44,019 nt of DNA from Flavobacterium sp. (GTDB taxonomy: Bacteria > Bacteroidota > Bacteroidia > Flavobacteriales > Flavobacteriaceae): NCBI GenBank assembly GCA_017983975.1, contig JAGOAL010000013.1:1-44019 (forward strand). The letters are read 5' to 3'. Position 1 is the first letter of the stretch. Each line of letters begins with the position of its first letter. Made by a program: the position numbers and the translations under genes. Of this stretch, positions 24,182 through 32,381 are shown one piece after another. A model generated the notes under the pieces. It made no database searches and was not told where the DNA came from. It saw only the letters and a program-made list of their open reading frames with translations.

Positions 24182-24403
24182 TTAATATTCGTCCTCATTC
24201 CAAAGATAATCTTCGTCAGTAGGATAATCTGGCCAAATCTCTTCCATTGATTCATAGATTTCTCCCTCGTCTTCTATAGACTGTAAGTTTTCCACTACTT
24301 CTAGTGGTGCTCCAGTTCTAATAGCATAGTCGATAAGTTCATCTTTGGTTGCTGGCCAAGGTGCATCACTTAAGTAGGATGCTAATTCTAATGTCCAATA
24401 CAT
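24182..24403 (-). CDS. DUF2795 family small protein
   Basis: 73 residues: MYWTLELASYLSDAPWPATKDELIDYAIRTGAP then an acidic C-terminus rich in Glu, Asp, Tyr and Trp. The LASYLSDAPWPATKDELIDYA stretch matches the DUF2795 pattern (short helical domain, sometimes nucleic-acid associated). The acidic tail and invariable position near secA are typical of Flavobacteria. Function unknown. It has its own promoter and terminator, which argues that it is a real, independently expressed gene. Confidence 0.85.
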   Translation of the reverse strand: MYWTLELASYLSDAPWPATKDELIDYAIRTGAPLEVVENLQSIEDEGEIYESMEEIWPDYPTDEDYLWNEDEY

Positions 24404-24426
24404 CTTTTTATCGATTTAAGTTTATG

Positions 24427-24434
24427 CAAAAATA
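24427..24434 (-). promoter_or_regulatory. -7 promoter element of the DUF2795 gene
   Basis: Minus-strand TATTTTTG, exact consensus, 24 bp upstream of the start codon. Confidence 0.65.
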
Positions 24435-24545
24435 AATTTATTACTTAAAAAGTCAAGTTTTTTTTTACTTTTTTTTAAAATATTTAAGAACGTCTTTATC
24501 CGAATCAAAATTTCAGGCAAAATAGGCAGTATTTAAAGGCACTTT

Positions 24546-25115
24546 CTACTTTCTTGGAATCCATTTTACTTCATCGGCATTTAAGTCTAAAGACAACTTT
24601 CGTGCCAAGACAAAAAGATAGTCAGAAAGTCGGTTTAAATAAGTAATTACCATTTCATCTGTCGGTTCTATGTCATTTAAATGAACTGCTAAACGTTCTG
24701 CTCTTCTACAAACACAGCGCGCAATATGACAATATGACACGGTGGTGTGTCCGCCAGGTAATACAAAATGCGTCATTGGCGGTAAAACCTCTTCCATTTG
24801 GTCAATCTGATTCTCAAGATATTCAATATCTGAAGCAATAATTCCTAAATTTTGAAGGCGAGCTTGTCCGTTTTTTAATTTTTCTTTTTCGGGAGGAGTT
24901 GCCAAAATAGCGCCTACAGTAAATAATCGGTCTTGAACTTCTATCAATACTTCTTTATACGAAAGATTAATATCTTGATCCCGAATTAAGCCAATATGCG
25001 AATTTAATTCATCTACCGTGCCATAACTTTCAATTCGAATATGGTGTTTAGATACACGAGTTCCACCAAATAGAGCTGTTGTTCCTGAATCACCTGTTTT
25101 TGTATATATTTTCAT
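24546..25115 (-). CDS. PduO-type cob(I)alamin adenosyltransferase
   Basis: 189 residues. ATP-binding N-terminus KIYTKTGDSGTTALFGGTRVSK, conserved VDELNSHIG, and the cobalamin-site motifs CRRAERLAV and YLNRLSDYLFVLAR. It transfers the adenosyl group of ATP to cob(I)alamin, making the cofactor used by methylmalonyl-CoA mutase (mutA at 42540). Single gene; the 142 bp downstream to the DUF2795 gene are AT-rich with no clear terminator. Confidence 0.95.
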   Translation of the reverse strand: MKIYTKTGDSGTTALFGGTRVSKHHIRIESYGTVDELNSHIGLIRDQDINLSYKEVLIEVQDRLFTVGAILATPPEKEKLKNGQARLQNLGIIASDIEYLENQIDQMEEVLPPMTHFVLPGGHTTVSYCHIARCVCRRAERLAVHLNDIEPTDEMVITYLNRLSDYLFVLARKLSLDLNADEVKWIPRK

Positions 25116-25239
25116 TTTCTTTTAACGCTTTTGTTACCGCAAATAAATTGAATATCTTTTATTTAAAACTTGAATTATATTAGTGTAAAAATAGTATTTT
25201 TAAAGTCATTTTTAAACTAAAATAGTACTTTATAAAAAT

Positions 25240-26061
25240 ATGGAAAAATTTCAACTTCAAGTCTTCTTAAATATAATAGGAATAGGTTCAGCATCTGGAC
25301 TATTATTTCATAATGATTCGTTGTTTATAATTTCAGATAACAGTAGTTATTTATATGAATATCAGATTAATAAAAAAGAACTTACCAAAATTGCACTGAA
25401 TACTAATCCAGAAGAAAATATTCCAAAAAAAGAAAAACTTGATTTTGAATCGATTACCAAAAACGAAAACAAACTCTATCTTTTTGGTTCGGGTTCCACA
25501 GAAAATCGAAATCTAATGATGACTTATTATCTCGAAAATCAAAAAATAAAGCAAAAAGATTTAAGCAAATTATACATTGAGCTTAGAAAGGTAGGCAATT
25601 TAAAAGAAGACGAATTAAATATTGAAGGAGCTATCAGCATTGAAGATACAATGTATTTATTTCAACGAGGGAATGGTGGAACTGGTAAAAATGGACTTTT
25701 TATTGTTGAAGACGACAAAACAAAACCAATATACTTTCATTCCATTTCGCTACCTAAAATTAATTCCGTTGAATATACTTTTACCGATGCAATTTTAGTT
25801 CATGATAAATTTTATTTCTTAGCTTCGGCTGAAAATAGCAATTCAACCTATTTAGATGGCGAAATTTTTGGATCTTTAGTTGGGATTTTAAACCCAAAAA
25901 CATTTGAAGTTGAACAAACAATTCAAATTTCTGACCAACATAAATTCGAGGGCATTACATTTTATAAAGAATCCGCAACTGAATTTGAATTTTTATTATG
26001 CGAGGATAATGATACAGAAATTTTAGAGTCTAAAATTTATAAATTAAAGTTGATGAAATAA
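25240..26061 (+). CDS. DUF6929 family protein, probable beta-propeller
   Basis: 273 residues without a signal peptide. Repeating beta-rich blocks with DSLFIISDNSSYLYEY, NKLYLFGSGSTENRN, DTMYLFQRGNGGTGKNG, DKFYFLASAENSN and KFEGITFYKE fit a six-bladed propeller; the SASGL start and the GSGST and DGEI blocks are those of the DUF6929 family as I recall it. Function unknown. It is convergent with the second ABC-F gene (5-bp gap) and lies about 124 bp from the adenosyltransferase across a divergent AT-rich spacer with no exact promoter match. Confidence 0.8.
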   Translation: MEKFQLQVFLNIIGIGSASGLLFHNDSLFIISDNSSYLYEYQINKKELTKIALNTNPEENIPKKEKLDFESITKNENKLYLFGSGSTENRNLMMTYYLENQKIKQKDLSKLYIELRKVGNLKEDELNIEGAISIEDTMYLFQRGNGGTGKNGLFIVEDDKTKPIYFHSISLPKINSVEYTFTDAILVHDKFYFLASAENSNSTYLDGEIFGSLVGILNPKTFEVEQTIQISDQHKFEGITFYKESATEFEFLLCEDNDTEILESKIYKLKLMK

Positions 26062-26066
26062 CTTCT

Positions 26067-27698
26067 TTATTTCTCAATCTCCTTCAACGAATCCATTTTC
26101 TTGTGTGCTAAGAATCCTTTAATGTCTTCAAAATGTTCTTTAACACGTTTGTGGCCAAATTCAAATACTTTTTCAGCCAAACCATCCAAGAAATCACGGT
26201 CATGAGAAACTAAAATTAATGTTCCATCAAAATCGCGCAAAGCATCTTTGATGATGTCTTTAGTTTTCATATCTAAGTGATTTGTTGGCTCATCCAAAAT
26301 CAACACATTTACTGGTTCTAACAATAATTTAATCATGGCCAAACGCGTTTTTTCTCCACCCGAAAGCACTTTTACTTTCTTTTGAATATCATCGCCTTTA
26401 AACATGAAAGCTCCTAATAAATCTTTGATCTTTGTACGCACATCACCCACTGCAATTTGGTCAATCGTTTCAAAAATAGTCAATTCACCATCTAATAACG
26501 ATGCTTGATTTTGGGCAAAATAGCCAATTTGAGCGTTATGCCCTACTTCTAATTTACCATCAAAATCAATTTCTCCCATAATCGCTTTAATCATGGTTGA
26601 CTTTCCTTCCCCGTTTTTACCAACTAAAGCTACTTTTTGACCTCTCTCGATTACCATATTGGCATCTTTGAACACTATATGATCGCCATACGATTTTGAT
26701 AAACCTTCAACCACCACTGGATATTGCCCAGAACGTGGAGATGGCGGGAATTTCAATTTTAAAGCTGAAGTATCTACTTCATCCACTTCGATGGGAACAA
26801 TTTTTTCCAACATTTTTACACGCGATTGCACCGATTCTGTTTTAGAAAAAGTTCCTCTAAAACGATCGATAAACGCTTGATTTTCGGCAATGAATTTCTG
26901 TTGCTCGTCGTATGCTTTTTGTTGGTGAATTCTTCTGTCTTTTCGCAATTCTAAATATTCAGAATACACCGCTTTGTAATCATAAATTCGTCCCATCGTA
27001 ACTTCAATAGTTCGATTAGTAATATTATCTACAAAGGTTTTATCGTGGGAAATTACCATTACCGCTTTTGCCTGATTAATTAAGAACTCCTCTAACCACT
27101 GAATACTTTCGATATCCATGTGATTGGTAGGCTCATCCAACAGAATTAAATCTGGTTTTTTCAATAAGATTTTTGCTAATTCAATGCGCATTCTCCAACC
27201 ACCAGAAAATTCAGATGTTTGTCTGTTGAAATCTTCACGTTCAAAACCTAATCCTTTTAATACCTTTTCAACTTCCGCTTCATAATTTACTTCTTCTATT
27301 GAATAGAATTTTTCAGAAAGTTCCGAAACACGTTCAATCAATTTCATGTATTCATCGCTTTCATAATCAGTACGAACCGTTAATTGTTCATTAATTTCGT
27401 CGATTTCTTTTTTCATGTTTAATACTTCAGCAAACGCTTTTGATGTTTCTTCCATAACGGTACAATCATCAGAAGTTAATAAATGCTGAGGCAAATAAGC
27501 AATTACAGCATCACTTGGTGCAGAAATAACGCCTCGAGTAGGTTTATTTTCACCCGCAACAATTTTTAAAAGCGTAGATTTTCCGGCGCCATTTTTACCC
27601 ATAAGGGCAATTTTATCATTTTCATTAATGGCAAAAGTTACTTCACTAAAAAGCGTGGTTCCGCCAAATTCTACGGCTATGTCGTTTACTGTAATCAT
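26067..27698 (-). CDS. ABC-F family ATPase (YbiT-like)
   Basis: 543 residues, two ABC modules: Walker A MGKNGAGKST (near 35), FSGGWRMRIELA and LILLDEPTNHMD; then VGKNGEGKST, LSGGEKTRLAM and VLILDEPTNHLD. FSGGWRMR in the first signature is typical of the EttA/YbiT type. No membrane segments; expected to act on translating ribosomes. Shorter than the Uup-like paralogue at 7016 because it lacks the long C-terminal coiled coil. The leader between the promoter and the start codon contains a heptamer repeat array. Confidence 0.93.
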   Translation of the reverse strand: MITVNDIAVEFGGTTLFSEVTFAINENDKIALMGKNGAGKSTLLKIVAGENKPTRGVISAPSDAVIAYLPQHLLTSDDCTVMEETSKAFAEVLNMKKEIDEINEQLTVRTDYESDEYMKLIERVSELSEKFYSIEEVNYEAEVEKVLKGLGFEREDFNRQTSEFSGGWRMRIELAKILLKKPDLILLDEPTNHMDIESIQWLEEFLINQAKAVMVISHDKTFVDNITNRTIEVTMGRIYDYKAVYSEYLELRKDRRIHQQKAYDEQQKFIAENQAFIDRFRGTFSKTESVQSRVKMLEKIVPIEVDEVDTSALKLKFPPSPRSGQYPVVVEGLSKSYGDHIVFKDANMVIERGQKVALVGKNGEGKSTMIKAIMGEIDFDGKLEVGHNAQIGYFAQNQASLLDGELTIFETIDQIAVGDVRTKIKDLLGAFMFKGDDIQKKVKVLSGGEKTRLAMIKLLLEPVNVLILDEPTNHLDMKTKDIIKDALRDFDGTLILVSHDRDFLDGLAEKVFEFGHKRVKEHFEDIKGFLAHKKMDSLKEIEK

Positions 27699-27706
27699 TT
27701 TTAAAA

Positions 27707-27744
27707 GGAAAAAGTTAAAAGTAAAAAGTTAAAAGTCTTTTTAC
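27707..27744. repeat. Heptamer array GTTAAAA/GTAAAAA in the leader of the ABC-F gene
   Basis: Plus strand units GGAAAAA, GTTAAAA, GTAAAAA, GTTAAAA, then GTCTTTTTAC in inverted sense. On the minus-strand transcript GTAAAAAG and CTTTTTAC can pair as an 8-bp stem. It lies between the -7 element (27763) and the start codon (27698). Confidence 0.75.
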
Positions 27745-27762
27745 TGAAATTTTTGAAAGGTG

Positions 27763-27770
27763 CAAAGATA
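27763..27770 (-). promoter_or_regulatory. -7 promoter element of the second ABC-F gene
   Basis: Minus-strand TATCTTTG, exact consensus, 64 bp upstream of the start codon; the leader therefore includes the heptamer array. Confidence 0.65.
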
Positions 27771-27811
27771 GATTAATTAGTGAATTAGGCAATTAGAATG
27801 TTTTAAAGCAA

Positions 27812-27839
27812 TAAAAAAGCTCCTGCATAACAGAAGCTT
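27812..27839 (-). terminator. Terminator of the DUF2007 gene and its upstream partners
   Basis: Minus-strand 9-bp stem AAGCTTCTG / CAGGAGCTT (one T-G pair), loop TTATG, then TTTTTTAT. Confidence 0.85.
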
Positions 27840-27860
27840 AAAGTTATTTATGTAAACATC

Positions 27861-28079
27861 CTACAAACTCATTCTAAATTCCTCTAAAACAGGACTGATT
27901 TTTCCGTAATAACGTTCATCTACAAATAATTCTACAGCCAAATCAGTGCTTCCAAAACCTGCTAATCGAGCCGATTGTAAATTGTCTTTCTTCATTACAT
28001 CAACACCTACGGCTTCAATTTTTTGTTTTAAGGTTTCGGCAAGAATTTCACTTCCCGAAAAAATTTTCATTATTCCCAT
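27861..28079 (-). CDS. DUF2007 putative signal-transducing protein
   Basis: 72 residues: KIFSGSEILAETLKQKIEAVGVDVMKKDNL then FGSTDLAVELFVDERYYGKISPVLEEF, the ferredoxin-like DUF2007 pattern. Soluble and small; function unknown, sometimes likened to PII-type regulators. The start may be ATG 28079 or the ATG three codons later. It starts 12 bp after the half DEAD-box gene and a terminator follows it, so the two are probably cotranscribed. Confidence 0.85.
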   Translation of the reverse strand: MGIMKIFSGSEILAETLKQKIEAVGVDVMKKDNLQSARLAGFGSTDLAVELFVDERYYGKISPVLEEFRMSL

Positions 28080-28091
28080 AATTATTTTTAT

Positions 28092-28706
28092 TTAATCTTC
28101 CATTTCGAAAAAAAGCGGCTCTATCATTATTCTATCGGCTAATATTTCAACACGTTCTGTTATTTGAGAACAAAAAAACAAACGTTGCGTTTTTTCGGCA
28201 CTCATAGAAAGGCGTTGAATAATTGAATCTTCGCGCTTACGCAACATTTCTTCTACGTCATCAACTACAAACATTTTGATTGTGTTCATATTAAATCCTG
28301 CCGAGGAAAACATTTCATTAATTCGAATTGGTGTGCCTATTAAAACATCCATTCCTAATGAAATTTGGTTCTTATCATAATCCATATCTCCTTTTTCATG
28401 CACACCAAAAACACGTAATTGATTATAATGATTCATTTTCTTGAATGTTTCCAACGCTTCCAATACTTTTTCCTTGTCTTGAACCAAAACCAAGGCACGC
28501 GTACTTTCTCCCACAGGTTTTTCCATTCGCTGAATGACATTCATCAAAATGGTCGTAGTTTTTCCACTCTTTTTTGGCGATTGAATTACTGCATCTACTC
28601 CACTTTTAATGGTAGAAAAAGTTTCTTGTTGCATTTCATTTGCCTCGATTAAATTATTTTCAATCAGCGCATTTTGAAGGCTTGTATGTATTTTTTTTAA
28701 TTGCAT
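28092..28706 (-). CDS. Single-domain, degenerate DEAD-box helicase-like protein
   Basis: 204 residues from MQLKKIHTSL at 28706; upstream in-frame codons to 28760 fall in a heptamer repeat array and would make a repeat-encoded tail. It covers only RecA-like domain 1: Q motif EANEMQQETF (21-30), P-loop SPKKSGKTT (43-51, with the usual glycine replaced by lysine), a GTPIRI motif and DDVEEM in place of DEAD, then FFCSQ in place of SAT. Domain 2 is absent although the gene ends cleanly. It may bind RNA or nucleotide without unwinding. Cotranscribed with the DUF2007 gene. Confidence 0.8.
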   Translation of the reverse strand: MQLKKIHTSLQNALIENNLIEANEMQQETFSTIKSGVDAVIQSPKKSGKTTTILMNVIQRMEKPVGESTRALVLVQDKEKVLEALETFKKMNHYNQLRVFGVHEKGDMDYDKNQISLGMDVLIGTPIRINEMFSSAGFNMNTIKMFVVDDVEEMLRKREDSIIQRLSMSAEKTQRLFFCSQITERVEILADRIMIEPLFFEMED

Positions 28707-28715
28707 TTTTTCTAT

Positions 28716-28778
28716 GGTAATGGGTAATGGGCAAGAGGTAATAGGTAACCATATACCCATAACCTTTTACCATTTACC
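28716..28778. repeat. Head-to-head heptamer array (9 x 7 nt) between a regulator and the DEAD-like gene
   Basis: Plus strand in steps of seven: GGTAATG, GGTAATG, GGCAAGA, GGTAATA, GGTAACC, ATATACC, CATAACC, TTTTACC, ATTTACC. The first five carry GG(T/C)AA, the last four the inverted form ACC, with the 7-nt phase unbroken through the centre. Exactly 63 bp, filling the gap between the sigma-54 activator stop (28783) and the next start (28706). Confidence 0.85.
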
Positions 28779-28782
28779 AAAT

Positions 28783-29946
28783 TTATTTACTTGCGAATAA
28801 TTTTACGTCTTGTTCTGAAATTTCGGAATTACCTAAAATAATCAAGCGTTCCACTACATTTCTTAATTCACGAATATTTCCGGTCCAATCGTATTCTTGT
28901 AATAATTTTATGGCCGATTTCGAGAAGTTTTTTACTGCATTTCCTTGTTCCAAAGCAATTTTTGAGGCAAAATGCTCAATTAATGCGGGGATATCTTCTC
29001 TTCTATCATTTAAAGCAGGAACTTTGATTAATATTACCGCTAATCGATGATATAAATCTTCACGAAACCTTCCTTCTTCAATTTCCTTTTTTAAATCTTT
29101 ATTGGTTGCAGCAACCACACGAACATTCACTTTAATGTCCTTGTCTGCTCCTACTCTTTGAATTAAATTTTCTTGTAAAGCTCGTAATACTTTGGCTTGC
29201 GCCGATAAACTCATATCGCCAATTTCATCCAGAAAAATGGTTCCGCCATCTGCTGCTTCAAACTTACCAGCTCTGTCTTTAACCGCCGAAGTAAAAGCGC
29301 CTTTTACGTGACCAAATAATTCGCTTTCTATCAATTCAGAAGGTATTGCCGCACAATTTACTTCGATAATTGGTGCCGATGAACGCTCACTTTTTTCATG
29401 TAATTGATGTGCAACTAACTCTTTTCCAGTTCCATTTGGTCCAGTAATTAGTACACGAGCATCTGTAGGAGCTACTTTGTCAATCATTGTTTTGATATGA
29501 TTAATCGCTTCACTATCACCTATCATTTCGTAGTTTTTTGAAACTTTCTTTTTCAAGATTTTGTTTTCTACTACTAATTGTTTTTTATCTAATGCATTTC
29601 GAACCGTGTTTAATAATCGATTCAAATCGGGTGGTTTAGATATGTAATCAAAAGCGCCTAAACGCATCGTATTTATTGCAGTTTCTAAATCCCCATGCCC
29701 AGAAATCATCACCATTGGAATCTCTGGTTTTATTTTTTTAACCGCTTCTAATACCTCAACACCGTCCATTTTTGGCATTTTAATATCGCAGAGAATCAAA
29801 TCATAATCTTCATTTTTGACTTTTTCAACCCCTTGCAAACCATCTTCTGCTTCTTCAACTTTGTACGATTCATTTTCTTCGGAAAGTATTTTTGTCAATA
29901 CTCTTCGAATTGCTGCTTCGTCTTCTATGATTAGAATTTTACTCAT
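28783..29946 (-). CDS. Sigma-54-type response regulator without a DNA-binding domain
   Basis: 387 residues. Receiver domain 1-120 with Asp54 in LILCDIKMP; AAA+ domain about 140-375 with Walker A GPNGTGKE (169-176), sigma-54 loop GAFTSA at 216-221 (GAFTGA in most family members), Walker B GGTIFLDEIGD and R-finger region. The protein ends 10 residues after the C-terminal AAA helices at NSEISEQDVKLFASK; there is no Fis-type helix-turn-helix. It would activate sigma-54 promoters from solution or through a partner. No kinase gene is adjacent. The gene stands between an ABC exporter and the half DEAD-box gene. Confidence 0.9.
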   Translation of the reverse strand: MSKILIIEDEAAIRRVLTKILSEENESYKVEEAEDGLQGVEKVKNEDYDLILCDIKMPKMDGVEVLEAVKKIKPEIPMVMISGHGDLETAINTMRLGAFDYISKPPDLNRLLNTVRNALDKKQLVVENKILKKKVSKNYEMIGDSEAINHIKTMIDKVAPTDARVLITGPNGTGKELVAHQLHEKSERSSAPIIEVNCAAIPSELIESELFGHVKGAFTSAVKDRAGKFEAADGGTIFLDEIGDMSLSAQAKVLRALQENLIQRVGADKDIKVNVRVVAATNKDLKKEIEEGRFREDLYHRLAVILIKVPALNDRREDIPALIEHFASKIALEQGNAVKNFSKSAIKLLQEYDWTGNIRELRNVVERLIILGNSEISEQDVKLFASK

Positions 29947-29993
29947 TTTTATGGTAATGGATTAAAGGCTAAATATTTGCAACCAAACACTTT

Positions 29994-31304
29994 TTAATAT
30001 TTCAACCATTTATATAATTCTTTCCAAGTTGGTTTTTTGCCGTACATTAAAATACCAACTCGGTAGATTTTTGCAGCAAACCAGACTACAAAGATAAACG
30101 TTCCAAACAATAAAACGATAGAAAGTGCTAATTGCCATAATGGAACTCCAAATGGAATACGCATCAACATGACAATAGGTGAAGTAAACGGAATAATTGA
30201 AAACACAGTTGCAACCGTTCCATGCGGGTCATTGATTACCGTAAAGAAACCTATGTAGACTCCTAAAATTAAGGGCATTATAATAGGTAATAAAAATTGC
30301 TGAGAATCGGTTTCTGAATCCACTGCAGCACCAATAGCGGCATACAATGAACTGTATAAAAAATAACCTCCAATAAAATAGATAATAAATGCTATGATTA
30401 AGGTGGTTAATGGAAGATTTGATATCTCATTAATATACATTTGTAATTTAGCCATTTTATCAACGTTAGCTGCTGCTGCATCCATCATTTCAGGAGAAAC
30501 TGTTGAAGAAGCTCCCATTTGTAAACCAAGGAAAGAAGATGCTATAAAAAACAACAAAGTTCCCACGATGGCCCAAATAAGAAATTGTAAAATACCCGCT
30601 AGAGAGTTACCAATAATTTTTCCCATCATCAATTGATAAGGTTTTACTGAGGAAATAATAATTTCAATAATTCTTGATGTTTTTTCTTCAATAACACTTC
30701 GCATTACAAAATTGCCATAAATTACAATAAACATCATGATTAAATATCCGAATAAGCCCCCAATAGCTACTTTGATTTCGTTTAATCCTTTTAAGCTTTC
30801 TTCACCAGAAAACTTTGATAATTGCAGAGATGAATCTGCTTTTGCTTCGTCAATTTTTTTGGCATCGAAACCCAATACTTTTAAATTTTCTTGCGTAATA
30901 ACCGAATCAATAACTTCCTCCACATCGGAAATAAATTCCAAACTCGGACTATCTTCAGAGATGTATTCTACTTTTTCTTTTAAATCTTGAACTGCTGTTA
31001 CTTTTGGAACAAAAATCAATCCTTCATAACTGTTACTCGCAGTATCTTTTGCCGTTTTAAAAGGCATCGCAGACAAATCTGTGTAATGGGTGAACTTATC
31101 ATTTTTAAATTCCTTTTTCAACAAACCACTTTCATCATGAATAGCGATTTGTGTTACCGAATCTTTATTCATTGTAGATAAAAACCCAACAAGTACAGCC
31201 ATTCCAACAAATAAAAGCGGACTTAAAAAGGTCATTACGATAAATGATTTATTGCGCACTTTTGCAATAAATTCTCTTTTTATAATTAAGGATATGATGC
31301 TCAT
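29994..31304 (-). CDS. ABC-2 type transporter permease (NatB-like)
   Basis: 436 residues. One N-terminal helix (SFIVMTFLSPLLFVGMAVLV), a large extracytoplasmic domain about 45-190, then five or so helices (LIMMFIVIYGNFVM, ILQFLIWAIVGTLLFFIA, LTTLIIAFIIYFIGGYF, QFLLPIIMPLILGVYIGFF, LALSIVLLFGTFIFVVWF), with the FGVPLW end typical of NatB. Together with the ATPase encoded 2 bp upstream it forms a Na+ or drug exporter; the substrate is inferred from family only. Confidence 0.9.
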   Translation of the reverse strand: MSIISLIIKREFIAKVRNKSFIVMTFLSPLLFVGMAVLVGFLSTMNKDSVTQIAIHDESGLLKKEFKNDKFTHYTDLSAMPFKTAKDTASNSYEGLIFVPKVTAVQDLKEKVEYISEDSPSLEFISDVEEVIDSVITQENLKVLGFDAKKIDEAKADSSLQLSKFSGEESLKGLNEIKVAIGGLFGYLIMMFIVIYGNFVMRSVIEEKTSRIIEIIISSVKPYQLMMGKIIGNSLAGILQFLIWAIVGTLLFFIASSFLGLQMGASSTVSPEMMDAAAANVDKMAKLQMYINEISNLPLTTLIIAFIIYFIGGYFLYSSLYAAIGAAVDSETDSQQFLLPIIMPLILGVYIGFFTVINDPHGTVATVFSIIPFTSPIVMLMRIPFGVPLWQLALSIVLLFGTFIFVVWFAAKIYRVGILMYGKKPTWKELYKWLKY

Positions 31305-31306
31305 GA

Positions 31307-32227
31307 TTATTTACTTACAGTTTGAATGAATATATCGTTAACACTCGGTATTTTTTCCACAAAATGGGTAACTTGCCCAAAGTTTGTTAATATAGAAAGT
31401 AGCTCATTTGAAGTATGTTCGCCTAAAGCTACTTCTAATTTTAAATCATCATTTAATGATTTAAAATGGGTTTGATCAATTTTGAATTTTTGGGTTAATT
31501 GCACCATTAATCCTTCTACATTATTAGTCATAATACCAATTTGAAATGTATTTGAACGAAATTGTCGTTTTACATCTTCAAGTTTGCCTTCAATTAACTT
31601 ATTCGATTTGTGAATCAACGCAATATAATCGCACATTTCTTCAACCGATTCCATGCGGTGCGTTGAAAAAATGATTGAAGTACCTTTTTTGTTTAATTCG
31701 ATAATTTCGTCTTTTATTAAATTGGCATTCACAGGGTCAAAACCAGAAAAGGGTTCGTCTAAAATCAATAATTTTGGTTGATGCAAAACCGTTACAATAA
31801 ACTGAATTTTTTGTGCCATCCCTTTAGAAAGCTCTTGGATTTTTTTATCCCACCAGCCTTCTATTTCAAATTTTTCAAACCAATATTTGAGTTGTTTCTT
31901 AGCTTCTTCATAAGGCATCCCTTTCAATTGAGCAAGATACAGACACTGTTCTCCTACCTTCATGGTTTTATATAAACCGCGTTCTTCCGGCATATATCCT
32001 ATGTATTGAACATGTTCTGGTTTTAAAAGTTCACCATCTAAAAGTACCGTGCCGCTATCGGGCATTGTTATTTGATTAATGATTCGAATTAATGAAGTTT
32101 TTCCAGCACCATTTGGTCCTAAAAGTCCATAAATACTGCCCGTAGGAACTTGCAATGAAACTTTATTTAATGCTGTATAATCGCCATACTGTTTGACTAC
32201 ATTTTGTACTTCGAGAATATTGCTCAT
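31307..32227 (-). CDS. ABC transporter ATPase (NatA-like)
   Basis: 306 residues. Walker A LLGPNGAGKTSLIR (near 34), Q-loop YMPEERGLYKTMKV, signature ELSKGMAQKIQF (Lys instead of the second Gly of LSGGQ, common in this subfamily) and Walker B LLILDEPFSGFDPVN, then H-loop STHRMES. A C-terminal 70-residue accessory domain follows. It pairs with the NatB-like permease gene, which begins 2 bp after its stop. Confidence 0.93.
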   Translation of the reverse strand: MSNILEVQNVVKQYGDYTALNKVSLQVPTGSIYGLLGPNGAGKTSLIRIINQITMPDSGTVLLDGELLKPEHVQYIGYMPEERGLYKTMKVGEQCLYLAQLKGMPYEEAKKQLKYWFEKFEIEGWWDKKIQELSKGMAQKIQFIVTVLHQPKLLILDEPFSGFDPVNANLIKDEIIELNKKGTSIIFSTHRMESVEEMCDYIALIHKSNKLIEGKLEDVKRQFRSNTFQIGIMTNNVEGLMVQLTQKFKIDQTHFKSLNDDLKLEVALGEHTSNELLSILTNFGQVTHFVEKIPSVNDIFIQTVSK

Positions 32228-32280
32228 AGAAAAGTAATTTTTATTATCTAATTAGTAGTTAAATCGTATACATTGTTACA

Positions 32281-32311
32281 AAAAACCCACCCTTTATTTC
32301 TAACGGATGGG
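32281..32311 (-). terminator. Terminator of the grpE-dnaJ operon
   Basis: Minus-strand stem CCCATCC / GGGTGGG (7 bp, one T-G pair) with a 12-nt loop and a TTTTTTG tail. It lies 70 bp beyond the DnaJ stop and 54 bp before the NatA-like gene. Confidence 0.75.
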
Positions 32312-32381
32312 AAAATTGTTATGTTGAATAAAAGTACACTTTATTTGCGAAAGCGACTCTTATATTTGAAACATTATTTCT

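Noticed and set aside
28707-28760. N-terminal extension of the DEAD-like protein
   Set aside because: These codons are heptamer repeat sequence with a Pro/Ile repeat; the helicase domain begins at the ATG at 28706.
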